NCBI RefSeq assembly: GCF_016097555.1
Contig: NC_054701.1
Coordinates: forward strand, 7,552,560-7,616,559
Source: Gigantopelta aegis
Taxonomy: Eukaryota > Mollusca > Gastropoda > Neomphalida > Peltospiridae
DNA: 64,000 bases
Direction: 5' to 3'
A program made the position numbers and the translations under genes. Below the pieces are notes generated by a model. It searched no databases. It was not told where the DNA came from and saw only the letters and a program-made list of their open reading frames with translations. Numbering within the stretch: position 1 is the first letter of the stretch; the number at the start of each line of letters is the position of its first letter. Shown here piece after piece: positions 10,583-21,503 of the stretch.

Positions 10583-13091
10583 ATGTTCGTCCTAATTCCC
10601 CGTATAACCTGAAAGCCCCTGGTGTGTAGTTGTCTTAGTTCATGCTAATTCTCCGTGTAACCTGAAAGTCCCTGGTTTGTAGTTGTAGTCTTAGTTCATA
10701 CTAATTCTCCGTGTAACCCGAAAGTCCCTGGTTTGTAGTTGTTGTCTTAGTTCATGCTAATTCTCCGTGTAACCCGAAAGTCCCTGGTCTGTAGTTGTTG
10801 TCTTAGTTCATGCTCATTCTCCGTGTAACCTGAAAGTCCCTGGTCTGTAGTTGTTGTCTTAGTTCATGCTCATTCTCCGTGTAACCTGAAAGTCCCTGGT
10901 CTGTAGTTGTAGTCTTAGTTCATGCTAATTCTCCGTGTAACCCGAAAGTCCCTGGTTTGTAGTTGTTGTCTTAGTTCATGCTAATTCTCCGTGTAACCTG
11001 AAAGTCCCTGGTCTGTAGTTGTTGTCTTAGTTCATGCTCATTCTCCGTGTAACCTGAAAGTCCCTGGTTTGTAGTTGTTGTCTTAGTTCATGCTAATTCT
11101 CCGTGTAACCTGAAAGTCCCTGGTCTGTAGTTGTTGTCTTAGTTCATGCTCATTCTCCGTGTAACCTGAAAGTCCCTGGTTTGTAGTTGTTGTCTTAGTT
11201 CATGCTAATTCTCCGTATAACCTTGAAGTCCCTGGTTTGTAGTTGTTGTCTTAGTTCATGCTAATTCTCCGTGTAACCTGAAAGTCCCTGGTTTGTAGTT
11301 GTTGTCTTAGTTCATGCTAATTCTCCGTGTAACCTGAAAGTCCCTGGTCTGTAGTTGTTGTCTTAGTTCATGCTCATTCTCCGTGTAACCCGAAAGTCCC
11401 TGGTTTGTAGTTGTTGTCTTAGTTCATGCTAATTCTCCGTGTAACCTGAAAGTCCCTGGTCTGTAGTTGTTGTCTTAGTTCATGCTAATTCTCCGTGTAA
11501 CCTGAAAGTCCCTGGTTTGTAGTTGTTGTCTTAGTTCATGCTAATTCTCCGTGTAACCTGAAAGTCCCTGGTCTGTAGTTGTTGTCTTAGTTCATGCTCA
11601 TTCTCCGTGTAACCCGAAAGTCCCTGGTTTGTAGTTGTTGTCTTAGTTCATGCTAATTCTCCGTGTAACCTGAAAGTCCCTGGTCTGTAGTTGTTGTCTT
11701 AGTTCATGCTAATTCTCCGTGTAACCTGAAAGTCCCTGGTTTGTAGTTGTTGTCTTAGTTCATGCTCATTCTCCGTGTAACCTGAAAGTCCCTGGTCTGT
11801 AGTTGTTGTCTTAGTTCATGCTCATTCTCCGTGTAACCTGAAAGTCCCTGGTTTGTAGTTGTTGTCTTAGTTCATGCTCATTCTCCGTGTAACCTGAAAG
11901 TCCCTGGTCTGTAGTTGTTGTCTTAGTTCATGCTCATTCTCCTTGTAACCTGAAAGTCCCTGGTTTGTAGTTGTTGTCTTAGTTCATGCTAATTCTCCGT
12001 ATAACCTTGAAGTCCCTGGTTTGTAGTTGTTGTCTTAGTTCATGCTAATTCTCCGTGTAACCTGAAAGTCCCTGGTCTGTAGTTGTTGTCTTAGTTCATG
12101 CTCATTCTCCGTGTAACCCGAAAGTCCCTGGTTTGTAGTTGTTGTCTTAGTTCATGCTAATTCTCCGTGTAACCTGAAAGTCCCTGGTCTGTAGTTGTTG
12201 TCTTAGTTCATGCTAATTCTCCGTGTAACCTGAAAGTCCCTGGTTTGTAGTTGTTGTCTTAGTTCATGCTCATTCTCCGTGTAACCTGAAAGTCCCTGGT
12301 CTGTAGTTGTTGTCTTAGTTCATGCTCATTCTCCGTGTAACCTGAAAGTCCCTGGTTTGTAGTTGTTGTCTTAGTTCATGCTAATTCTCCGTATAACCTT
12401 GAAGTCCCTGGTTTGTAGTTGTTGTCTTAGTTCATGCTAATTCTCCGTATAACCTTGAAGTCCCTGGTTTGTAGTTGTTGTCTTAGTTCATGCTAATTCT
12501 CCGTGTAACCTAAGAGCCTCTGGTTTGTAGTTGTCTTAGTTCATGCTAATTCTCCGTGTAACCCGAAAGTCCCTGGTTTATAGTTGTCTTAGTTCATGCT
12601 AATTCTCCGTGTAACCTTGAAGTCCCTGGTTTGTAGTTGTTGTCTTAGTTCATGCTAATTCTCCGTGTAACCCGAAAGCCCCTGGTTTGTAATTGTTGTG
12701 TTAGTTCATGCTCATTCTCCGTGTAACCCGAAAGCCCCTGGTTTGTAGTTGTTGTCTTAGTTCATGCTAATTCTCCGTGTAACCCGAAAGCCCCTGGTTT
12801 GTAATTGTTGTCTTAGTTCATGCTCATTCTCCGTGTAACCCGAAAGCCCCTGGTTTGTAGTTGTCTTAGTTCATGCTCATTCTCCGTGTAACCCGAAAGT
12901 CCCTGGTTTGTAGTTGTCTTAGTTCATGCTAATTCTCCGTGTAACCCGAAAGCCCCTGGTTTGTAGTTGTTGTCTTAGTTCATGCTAATTCTCCGTGTAA
13001 CCCGAAAGCCCCTGGTTTGTAATTGTTGTCTTAGTTCATGCTCATTCTCCGTGTAACCCGAAAGCCCCTGGTTTGTAGTTGTCTTAGTTCA
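10583..13091 (+). repeat. 56-bp satellite, about 45 units, with higher-order structure
   Basis: The unit is 56 bp and contains TTAGTTCATGCTAATTCTCC, then GTGTAACCTGAAAGTCCCTG, then GTTTGTAGTTGTTGTC. Units near both edges are 53 bp because one TGT is absent. Variants alternate at fixed sites (GCTAATT or GCTCATT, GGTTTG or GGTCTG, CCCG or CCTG). A rare variant CCGTATAACCTTGAAG recurs at about 11213, 11997 and 12389, spacings of 784 and 392 bp, i.e. 14 and 7 units. This indicates amplification of multi-unit blocks. No open frame or promoter is supported. Confidence 0.95.
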
Positions 13092-14034
13092 CGTAGTATG
13101 ACTAGTCTTACTGCTGGGTCGGATACTACGGTACAAATGCGTCTGGCAAGACAATAGGGTAAATTGACTTTAATGCGTCTTTCGTGAGATCTAAAGAAAT
13201 GAAGGTATTGTTTGGTGTCTGTGGGTTTAAAAACCACATCTGTACGGATTGTGTTATGTGTGTTTTTAATTACCACTATATCAGCGAATGGAAGTTGTTG
13301 TTTGTTTTTGTTTTTTCCATTGTAAAATTTACATCGTGGTTATGACGGCCATTCTGCAGACCGCCGCGGTTGTTCGCGTTTTGTCTCTACATGTCCAAGC
13401 CTGTCCTAGCAGCACTAGAAGATTGACCGCCCCACTCTAAGAAGAAATAGGAAGCGGGGTCGGCCCCTACTACTCTTTTAGACTTTACTTTGCTTTATAG
13501 TGATACCATCTCGTATCCTCCGGAGTCGGGCCCGTCCGCACCACTATACCAACCCAAGACGACTGGACTATACCCTAGTCTGATACTCTCTCTCGTTCAG
13601 ACGGATCCGTCTTCTCAAGATCTGTATTTCAGCACAGTACTACACCTTCAACGTCTAATGACTGTCAATCTAGGGGTTTTCTTGACGGGATGCAACCCAT
13701 CTCATCCCTATAAGCTGTGCACCCAAACGACCTTAACGAGGCCACTCACGGAGACATATCGATCGGACTTTAAACTTTTAGATCTGCGTTCAAAATTTTA
13801 TGTCGAAATTACTTTTTTTTAATATTATTAAATAGTCCGATCCTCTCTTCTTTCTCTTATTTAATTTTAGACTGTCCTAAAATGCTCCAAATTATATAAA
13901 TATTCGGCCGAGAAGTCAATTCCTTTTATTTTTGGCTTGTAACTTTTTATTTATTTATTTATTTTTTAAATTCTATTAACTTTTTTACTAATTGCAATTT
14001 TCAAAATTCTGCCCATTTTCAACTCTACCCTCCC
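13092..14034. other. Non-coding stretch, nothing recognised
   Basis: Two small open frames (13031-13276 minus, 13490-13822 plus) have no recognisable domain. The first runs into the satellite edge. No repeat family seen elsewhere in the window occurs here. Confidence 0.4.
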
Positions 14035-14145
14035 CCCATCCCGAGTCAGGCCACCGATCTTATCGGAGGTCAGACTCTAGATGGGCGTGTTCGAAACCCT
14101 AGTGGTATATGAGCACGTTAAAGTAGTTATCTATCTATCTACATT
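14035..14145 (+). mobile_element. SINE-like fragment with pol III B-box-like word
   Basis: The sequence GTGTTCGAAACCCTAGTGG followed by ATGAGCACGTTAAA and an (ATCT)n tail resembles the 3' part of a tRNA-derived SINE. GTTCGAAACC fits a pol III B box. It is short and seen once, so the family is uncertain. Confidence 0.45.
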
Positions 14146-14649
14146 GTGGTGTAGGTTTTGAAGGATAGAGTCGATCGTTTCAATGTTTCTTTTTCAATGA
14201 TCCCAAAATATTAATCAATCATCTAAATATCGTTTCCAGTTATGTTTTAATTGTTTGGCAGTATCTTAGTTAAATTAACTTTCACTTTTGAAGTATATAT
14301 TGTCTCCTAAGTATGCGTGTATTGCATGATATGCACCCATCTGTGACATACAGTATTTGTAGACTGTCCATCGTAACATCATGGTTTGTTTACCATACTC
14401 ACGGCAGTATTTATTTACACAATAAACACAGACATGCTACGTGTATTGCGTTTTGATAAACCATCTGTCACTCGAATTGGCTCCGGTTGCCGTCTTCAGA
14501 CAACATATTTTATTTATTTTGTAATCAGTATTGGATGATTTGCCAAATAGCTCAAATGTCGTCATATTTAATGACCAAAAGGTCACCAACTGCTGCAGTC
14601 AATAGATTTCATTTCAACTTATGTTCGTGCTTATATCCGTTATTGTCTC

Positions 14650-15525
14650 GGATAATCACAATGGGTCCCATGTACAAAAGAAAGAAAGAAATGTTTTATT
14701 TAACGACGCACTCAACACGTTTTATTTACGGTTATATGGCGTTAGACATATGGTTAAGGACCACACAGATTTCGAGAGGAAACCCGCTGTCGCCACTACA
14801 TGGGCTACTATTTCCGATTAGCAGCAAGGGATCTTTTATTTGCGCTTCCCACAGGCAGGATAGCACAAACCATGGCCTTTGTTGAACCACTTATGGATCA
14901 CTGGTCGGTGCAAGTGGTTTACACCTACCCATTGAGCCTTGCGGAGCACTCACTCAGGGTTTGGAGTCGGTATCTGGATTAAAAATCCCATGCCTCGACT
15001 GGGATCCGAACCCAGTACCTACCAGCCTGTAGACCGATGGCCTAACCACGACGCCACCGAGGCCGGTCCCATGTACAAAGCCTGGTTTATGTCTTACACG
15101 AGTACAGACGGATAATCACAATGGGTCCCAGGTACAAAGTCTGGTTTATGTCTTACACGAGTACAGACGGATAATCACAATGGGTCCCACGTACAAAGTC
15201 TGGTTTATGTCTTACACGAGTACAGACGGATAATCACAATGGGTCCCAGGTACAAAGTCTGGTTTATGTCTTACACGAGTACAGACGGATAATCACAATG
15301 GGTCCCACGTACAAAGCCTGGTTTATGTCTTACACGAGTACAGACGGATAATCACAATGGGTCCCACGTACAAAGTCTGGTTTATGTCTTACACGAGTAC
15401 AGACGGATAATCACAATGGGTCCCAGGTACAAAGTCTGGTTTATGTCTTACACGAGTACAGACGGATAATCACAATGGGTCCCATGTACAAAGTCTGGTT
15501 TATGTCTTACACGAGTACAGACAGA
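14650..15525 (+). repeat. 59-bp tandem array, interrupted by a SINE
   Basis: The unit is 59 bp (GGTCCCATGTACAAAGTCTG, then GTTTATGTCTTACACGAGTA, then CAGACGGATAATCACAATG). About eight units run from 15065 to 15525. Part of one more unit lies at 14650-14678, left of the inserted SINE. Units are nearly identical, the main variation being CCCATG, CCCAGG or CCCACG. Confidence 0.95.
14679..15064 (-). mobile_element. SINE family C, full length, with 15-bp target duplication
   Basis: On the minus strand it starts with a tRNA-like head (GGCCTCGGTGGCGTCGTGGT with A-box character, then GGGTTCGGATCCCAG as B box). It continues through a body ending GGCCATGGTTTGTGCTATCC and finishes with the A-type tail (GTCGTTAAATAAAACATTTC and a TTTC repeat). 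GGTCCCATGTACAAA is present on both sides (14664-14678 and 15065-15079), so both ends are fixed to the base. Its insertion split a monomer of the 59-bp array, so the array is older than the SINE. Confidence 0.93.
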
Positions 15526-15529
15526 TGCA

Positions 15530-15805
15530 ATGATTAAAGATATGCGTTTCAAACAGAGAACGGCAGATCGATGTATTCAGTCTATGTCTGGTGTATTACA
15601 CAATTCTCCGAAGTGTCACTTGTACAAATTCGTTGTTAGTAATTATTGCCTACAATCTTACCTTGAGAAACCTATTTTTAGTAAATATAGACGATCGTTT
15701 CATAATCTCTCTATAGAAATGGGCAGACACCAACATATTGATAGGAATAATAAAATGTGTAGTCTCTGCAATATGAATGTTACAGTAGACGAAGATAAGC
15801 GTACA
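15530..15805 (+). pseudogene. LINE ORF2 C-terminal fragment
   Basis: The translation contains YRRSFHNLSIEMGRHQHI and then MCSLCNMNVTVDEDK. This matches the distal part of many LINE ORF2 proteins, where an S-HNL-IE-GRH motif precedes a C-x2-C knuckle. The same module occurs in the third LINE type near 59516-59740 (SSHGLAIEVGRYHNI...CVLC). Nothing upstream of it belongs to the element, because the 59-bp array abuts directly. It ends at a GT-rich and poly-G run. Confidence 0.6.
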
Positions 15806-15819
15806 GACTCTCAATTGTG

Positions 15820-15820
15820 T

Positions 15821-15851
<31 letters not shown>

Positions 15852-15856
15852 GGGGA
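15820..15856 (+). repeat. (GT)n followed by a long poly-G run
   Basis: A GT repeat passes into about 27 consecutive G interrupted only at its ends. Such runs are prone to slippage and assembly error. Confidence 0.9.
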
Positions 15857-16094
15857 GAGGCGGATTTTTGCCCGAATTAAAGGAAAACGCCCTAAATCTC
15901 AGTAACAACATTTATTCACATCAACATTGGTGCCAAATAGCTATATAGGAATGGAAACAAATCACTACGTATATTTACAAGGACTACAACCAATATCGTC
16001 GGTTGAATGATGGAGAAACAGGGTGAAAAGGTTTCAGGCCACTTCATTTTGCTCGAATTTGACAATTTGCTCCAGCCCACATATTAGTATCAAT

Positions 16095-16175
16095 AAGGAG
16101 ATGGTGGGCTGCGAACCCAGTACCTAAAAGTCTTATGCCCAATGGCTTAACCACGACATCATCGAGGCGGCCGAA
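16095..16175 (-). mobile_element. SINE family C head fragment
   Basis: The minus strand reads CCGCCTCGATGATGTCGTGG, then a GCCATTGGGCATAAGA-like stretch, then ACTGGGTTCGCAGCCCACC. This resembles the tRNA-like head of the family C SINE at 14679-15064. No tail is attached. Confidence 0.6.
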
Positions 16176-16272
16176 CAAAGAAGTAAGCAATTAATAATTT
16201 ATATACAGAAATTCCATCCAGCATTATACGTTTAACCGATAACAGAGCAGATGTTTCTTTTCAAGCAAAGAT

Positions 16273-16559
16273 GCGGGTTTAGCTCAGTCGGTTGAGTGCT
16301 CATTTGAGATGTTTGTGTCGCAGGATCGAAGCACCTCGTTCGATCCATTCAACTGATTGTGTTTTTCTCGTTCCAACCAGTGCACCACAACTGGTCAAAG
16401 GCCGTGGTATGTGCCTTTCTGTCTATGGGAAAGTGCACATAAAAGATTCCTTGCTGCATTAAGAAAAATGCTGACTACGTGTCAGAATTATGAAATGTTT
16501 GACATCCAATAGTCGATGATTAATCAACTCTAGTGGTGTCGTTAAACAAAACAAACTTT
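16273..16559 (+). mobile_element. SINE family B, near full length
   Basis: The head GCGGGTTTAGCTCAGTCGGT has clear tRNA A-box character. The core includes CCAGTGCACCACAACTGG and GGCCGTGGTATGTGCC. The tail ends in AGTGGTGTCGTTAAACAAAA. This head differs from the other B copies, suggesting another tRNA-like source or strong divergence. Confidence 0.8.
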
Positions 16560-16919
16560 AAACGTTTCAAGTGAATATTCAGTTTCATACCCTGGCCTTT
16601 CACATGTCGTTGCCCAATCGTTAACTTCAAATTAAACAAATATTTATTTCGTCCATATGTCGCTCCATACGCAGGCACTGACAACTGAGTTCTTACAGCG
16701 AAATGAATTGTGCCATGTGATTCAATCACAATATCTGTTAACAACTATAATAACACGAATGTACATTGATCAGCTTTTGAAGCTGATCCTGTTCTACAAC
16801 AGCTTGTTCTGAATGTCGCTCTATAAATCCCATGACAATGATGTGCTTAAAGGTGCAGGCTTGTCGAGAACATAATTCACTATTGATTGGTATCAACGTA
16901 TACCTTTTACAATATATAT
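16560..16919. other. Non-coding stretch, nothing recognised
   Basis: Short AT-rich stretch between a SINE and a solo LTR. No supported feature. Confidence 0.4.
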
Positions 16920-16924
16920 ATGAA

Positions 16925-18178
16925 TGTCACAGGGATTATATAATACCCGTAACTGAATAAAACACGATTATCAAAATATCTCTCCTAACTGTATATCTAT
17001 TAGATCTCTCTGTAACAGGCTGTTAAACCCTAGTATGGCTCGTCTCTAGGTATGATCAGAGATACGATCTTATATAAAGTATATATTATTATAGCACGTT
17101 AGTTCTCTAGAAAACACAACAAAAACACAATACACTTTGGAATCTGTATTAATCTACGCTGACAAATGTACAGCCGTAGTAGTTAATTAATAACAGCAAT
17201 AATAACAACCCCGAACTGATCACTTAATTAGTTAATCTCTAGGTGTCTAGTTACACAATATGCGATTCACTTCACCGTTACACCACACCCACACGTGTGA
17301 TAATTGAGAAACGCTTCCTGGAGAAGTTAATTAATAAAGGAATTACAACACCATTCCTAACTGGTTAATTTTTAATTAACCCTTACTACTCGTTCAGTAA
17401 CGTGTGATAATTTAGGAACGCTTCCAGGGGTACTTAATTAATAAAGGAATTACAGCTCTATTCCTAACGGGTTAATTTTTAATTAACCCTAACTACTCAT
17501 TCAGTAACCTTGTGACACAGAATTAATATTGGTACCTATCACAATAAAGACAATAACCTACAGTGTACCTAGGTCCTCTAGGATGACTGGCTAAGCTTTA
17601 TATTACCAAATACTCATATACTGTTAGAACAAAAAGTCTACGATTTACTTCGTCAGATGACCGAAGACACTGTCTAAAGAATATTGGTATACTACAGTAT
17701 TAAAATATTTAAAGTCACATCAATCACATCAAGGTTATACACAGAGCAGAAATGATATTTACCAAAGTCCAAACGGACTAACGTTCCCTCGGAGCCTTCC
17801 TATTCGTTCTCCTCGATATCTCTAAAACACTAGCTATTTATTATAAATCAGGATTTTGCCTGGGGGTATAAGGCGGTACCTCACGTATCATCTCATATCC
17901 TACATCTACTAGAGTCGGTATATTTCTCTCTGATCGTCAGTCTGGCTGTCGCCAACCGCGAGCAATCTCCTGGCCATAAACAGCACTACCGGAGTTATTA
18001 CGTAACTACTCGCCACATGGCCTCCACAGCTGGACTAAGTGCATATTGGAATGCCCGATCGCGCGAAGTATTACGTAACAAGTTGTCCAGCTAACTAAGT
18101 GCAATTAAACTGCACACGGCCCTCTAACACTATTAAAATCGCCACAGGCGAACAAATTTAAGCGTATGTACCGTCACA
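16925..18178 (+). mobile_element. Solo LTR, copy 1 (LTR retroelement family, superfamily unassigned)
   Basis: The element begins TGTCACAGGG and ends CCGTCACA, giving the TG...CA borders of an LTR. The 5-bp word ATGAA lies directly outside both ends (16920-16924 and 18179-18183). The same family occurs at 19835-20952. A TATA-like stretch (TTATATAAAGTATA) lies about 150 bp in. No internal coding region is attached, so this is the product of LTR-LTR recombination. An internal segment of about 105 bp is present twice, which explains most of the length difference from the other copy. The two copies are visibly diverged, so the insertion looks old. Confidence 0.8.
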
Positions 18179-18183
18179 ATGAA

Positions 18184-19063
18184 GTATCAATAAAACAAAT
18201 TCCAAAACATTTACCCGTTTTTAATATATTCGCAATAAAAAAAGTCTCGTTTTCCCCATCGCTTGCCAAAAAAACCCCTCTCGACTCCTCTAAGTCACAT
18301 GGTCCTGTGACGCGCTATGCGGCATACGATGAAAGCGTTATTGTGCACAGCCTTTCACACCTGACCAGACTTCACCTTTTCAAACATTGCATTTGGAACG
18401 TTTTTTTGTTGTTTTTTAAACGCGAAAATGTTATTCCAGTGAACTGTATTGTGTGGATGGAATATTCTTTTGCAATCTGATTAAAATTAGCTGTACTGGG
18501 TCTACCAGTAGATCTAACAGCACTACGTGGACTCCCATGTCCAGGTGGCATTTCATCTATAAATAACAATTTAAATATCGACCAATTACACTTTGCCTTT
18601 TAAAACGTTATTCGGGAGCATACAAATTCTAAAAATATCGGGCGATACTATTTATGCAATAGGCGAACTTGTTAGTCAGTTTCATCATTGAAAAAACAGG
18701 GGGGTAAAGTGCAGTAATAAACTCTGGATTGTATGCTAGTATAAACAGATATTATGGCTATACCATCACGTTTTTTTTTTTTCGTCTTGAAACTAATTTT
18801 ATATAAAATTTTATATTGCAATTAGTTTCCGGCATACTTCGTAATTCACCCGAATCATTTCGTATACCCTCGGCATAATCCCGAATGTTTTCAAATTCTT
18901 TTCAAATCACTGGCATGATTTTGCAAGTAAGCTTTTGAATGGTCGAATGAAAGGTCAACTGGACATGAACTCCAACGGGCTGCTGTTAGATCCACATGTA
19001 ATAGTGGAGCTAATTTTAATTAGATTGATTCTTTTGGAGATAGTTTTCAAACATATATAAAAT
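18184..19063. other. Non-coding stretch with a small palindrome
   Basis: No gene is recognised. A hairpin-capable sequence has GAAACTAATT at about 18788-18797 and AATTAGTTTC at 18820-18829, with an AT-rich loop. Confidence 0.4.
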
Positions 19064-19262
19064 ATGGTGAACCATTGTTTAGTCTTTGGATGTATCAAAA
19101 CTGCCGTTTTTCCGAACTTTAAACAAACCGACAGTCACAGGATTTACAGGGAAGCGATTCTTAAACCGAACCTGGGCGTAATGGAAAGGACCGTCACGAT
19201 GCGATAGGATCTGCAGTGACGACTTCATCCCTGGGGATTACAAAAACCAGTCTAAAAAACAT
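19064..19262 (+). pseudogene. THAP-type zinc-finger relic
   Basis: From the ATG at 19064 the frame gives MVNHCLVFGCIKTAVFPNFK, then REAILKPN. After a one-base frame change it continues ICSDDFIPGDYKNQ. THAP domains are DNA-binding C2CH fingers that open with a Cys pair near the initiator Met and later carry a CSxHF-x-P-x-DY motif. Here CSDDF replaces CSxHF, so the zinc-binding His is lost. The domain is also shorter than usual between the two halves. THAP domains occur in host regulators and in P-element transposases, and which source applies cannot be decided from this piece. It lies between two solo LTRs with nothing else recognisable. Confidence 0.4.
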
Positions 19263-19829
19263 TTATTTATTTTTAAATTATAGTAAACGGTATAAATCTT
19301 CTGTTTTTGGCTACTTTTATTTAAACTGAAAAGGAAAATACAGGAAAAAAATGCAAACAAAACGAACGTTTTAACACCTTACTTGACATTCAGTCCAGTT
19401 TACAAATGTCACATTGTTGTAAAAAAATAAAAGCGAAATAAGATCCACGTGTGCGCACAATCTACCCGAGAAAAAAAAATCCATGTAGGCATCTTAGCCA
19501 TGCATAACAATGAGCATGTATGCATTTGCTGTAATGACAAACTGTGCCACTCAAGAAAACGATTTGGAAACCGATCATGCGATGTGTCATCTGTGATAGT
19601 TTATTTTCATAGTAATATTTTTAACAAGACAAAACAAAAAAGTGCTCAGATAATCCTGGGACAATAGTATGGCGTTTATGGGCTACAAAGTGAGGTCTGG
19701 GGCGGTCTATAAATAGCGGGGTCACCGATCCACATCTACTGCGCCGAAACATCGGACATGCAAATCGTTTTGGTTACACGGGGGTGTCTACTAGTATATT
19801 TCTGCACACTTTTAAAATGTTTATTTACT
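19263..19829. other. Non-coding stretch with a TATA-like word
   Basis: CTATAAATAGCGG occurs at about 19709-19721 and is a good match to a eukaryotic TATA box. No gene start is recognised downstream before the solo LTR at 19835, so function is unsupported. A 72-codon open frame at 19449-19667 has no recognised motif. Confidence 0.35.
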
Positions 19830-19834
19830 GCAGA

Positions 19835-20952
19835 TGTCACGGGGATCCTATAATACCCGTAACTGAATAAAACACGATTATCCAAATATCTCTCCTAACT
19901 GTATATCTTTTAGATCTCTCTGTATCGGGCAGTCTATACCCGAGTGGCTCGGCTCTAGGTGTAATCAGAGATAAGATCTTATATAAATATATATATATAT
20001 AGCACGTTTAGTTCACTAGAAAACACAACAAAACACAATACACTTTGGAATCTGTATTACCACTACGCTGACAAATGTACTTGCAGCAGTAGTTAATTAA
20101 CAACAACAATATATAATAACAACCCAGAGCTAATCACTTAATTAGTTAATCACTAGGTGTCTAGTTTACACAATAGTCTAATCACTTCACCGTGATACCA
20201 CACACACACGTGTGATAATTGAGAAACGCTGCCAGGGGAACTTAATTAATAAAGGAATTACAACTCTATTCCAAACTGGTTAAGTTTTAATTAACCCTTA
20301 AATACTCATTCAGTAACCTTGTAATACAGAATTAATACTGGTACCTATCACAATAAAGACAATAACATACAGTTTACCTAGGTCCTCTAGGATGACCGGT
20401 TAAGCTTTATCTTTTTAGAACAGTGAAGCCTACAATTTACTTCGTCAGATTACTGGAGACACTGTCTAAATAATATTGGTATAATACAGTATTAAAATAT
20501 TTAAAGTCACATCAATCACATCAAGGTTATACAACACAGCAGAAAAATATATTTACCAGTCCATTCGGACTACGTTCCCCGGCAGCCTTCCAATGTTTCT
20601 CCCCGAAATATCTAAAATCCTATCTATTTATTCAAAAATCTCAGAGACAGCGAATATCGCCTGTGGACACAACGCGGTACCTCACCTATCATGTGACATT
20701 TCCACAACTCCCAGAGACGGTATATTTTCTTAGATGGCCAGACTTACTGTCGCCTAGTTCGCCAGAAACCACGGTCGTAAAACCGCACTACCGGAGGTAT
20801 TACGTAACTACTGGCCACATGGCCTCCACAACTGGTCTGGGTGTGTATTAGGGGGTACGGTCGCGCGAAGGTATTACGTAACCAAGTGCACACGGCCCTC
20901 TAAAACAATAAACATCGCCACAGGCGAAAAGATAAGAACATGTTCCGTCACA
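19835..20952 (+). mobile_element. Solo LTR, copy 2 (same family as 16925-18178)
   Basis: It begins TGTCACGGGGATCC and ends TTCCGTCACA. GCAGA flanks both ends (19830-19834 and 20953-20957). This 5-bp duplication differs from that of copy 1, so the two LTRs are independent insertions rather than the two ends of one element. Long collinear matches to copy 1 run throughout, including the GTGTGATAATTGAGAAACG and TTAATTAACCC regions. No internal region is present. Confidence 0.8.
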
Positions 20953-20957
20953 GCAGA

Positions 20958-21503
20958 CATAAAACAATTTGTAGTGTATCTCAGATTGTGCACTGCTTCA
21001 TTGGTGAGAGACGCATTTTATTAAGTATTTCACAGTGTTCACATAGAAAATAGTCTTTGAATGCTTCAGTGCGCCGATACCCCGGGCAGCACTGTAGTCA
21101 TTTGGCTCGCCGGATCATCGTTGTTGTATTCCCTCTCAAATTGATAGGGAAGTACCCGTGACGGATTTTATCCTTCTTCGTCACCAATCGAGGTACCATC
21201 AGAACAGATTGACCAAAATGTCCAAACTAGCGTCCGTTAAGAATCAGCTGTTTTTGAAAAAATCGTTATCTGTCTCGCCATGTTGACCTACTAACAGCAT
21301 GAGTGGAATCCGCCGCATCTTACGTCACATGTCTGCTGTGACTGGATCAGTGGGGTTTTCCACAAGCGTCACTTTATTAATAATTGGTGTGATATTTTTA
21401 CTTTTTTATGTTTAATGATGTAGTCTTTATGTATTTTTTATACACATGTATATACCGTGTATTAATAATGTGCCATGAGCCTGGACCTTTAAGTAATTTA
21501 TTT
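20958..21503. other. Non-coding stretch, nothing recognised
   Basis: No supported gene, array or known repeat. Confidence 0.4.

Noticed and set aside
10583-13091. CRISPR-like appearance of regular repeats
   Set aside because: Units are directly adjacent with no unique spacers, and the genome is eukaryotic. It is a satellite.
16925-18178. DNA transposon with TGTCAC/GTCACA inverted ends
   Set aside because: The inverted match is only a few bases and not perfect. TG...CA borders, 5-bp duplications and length fit a solo LTR better.
19709-19721. TATA-box-like CTATAAATAGCGG as a promoter
   Set aside because: No downstream gene is recognised before the solo LTR, so it is only mentioned within the spacer.
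20947-21342. 12-bp inverted word GTCACAGCAGAC / GTCTGCTGTGAC
   Set aside because: One arm spans the border of the solo LTR and its target duplication. No further symmetry extends from it, so chance is likely.
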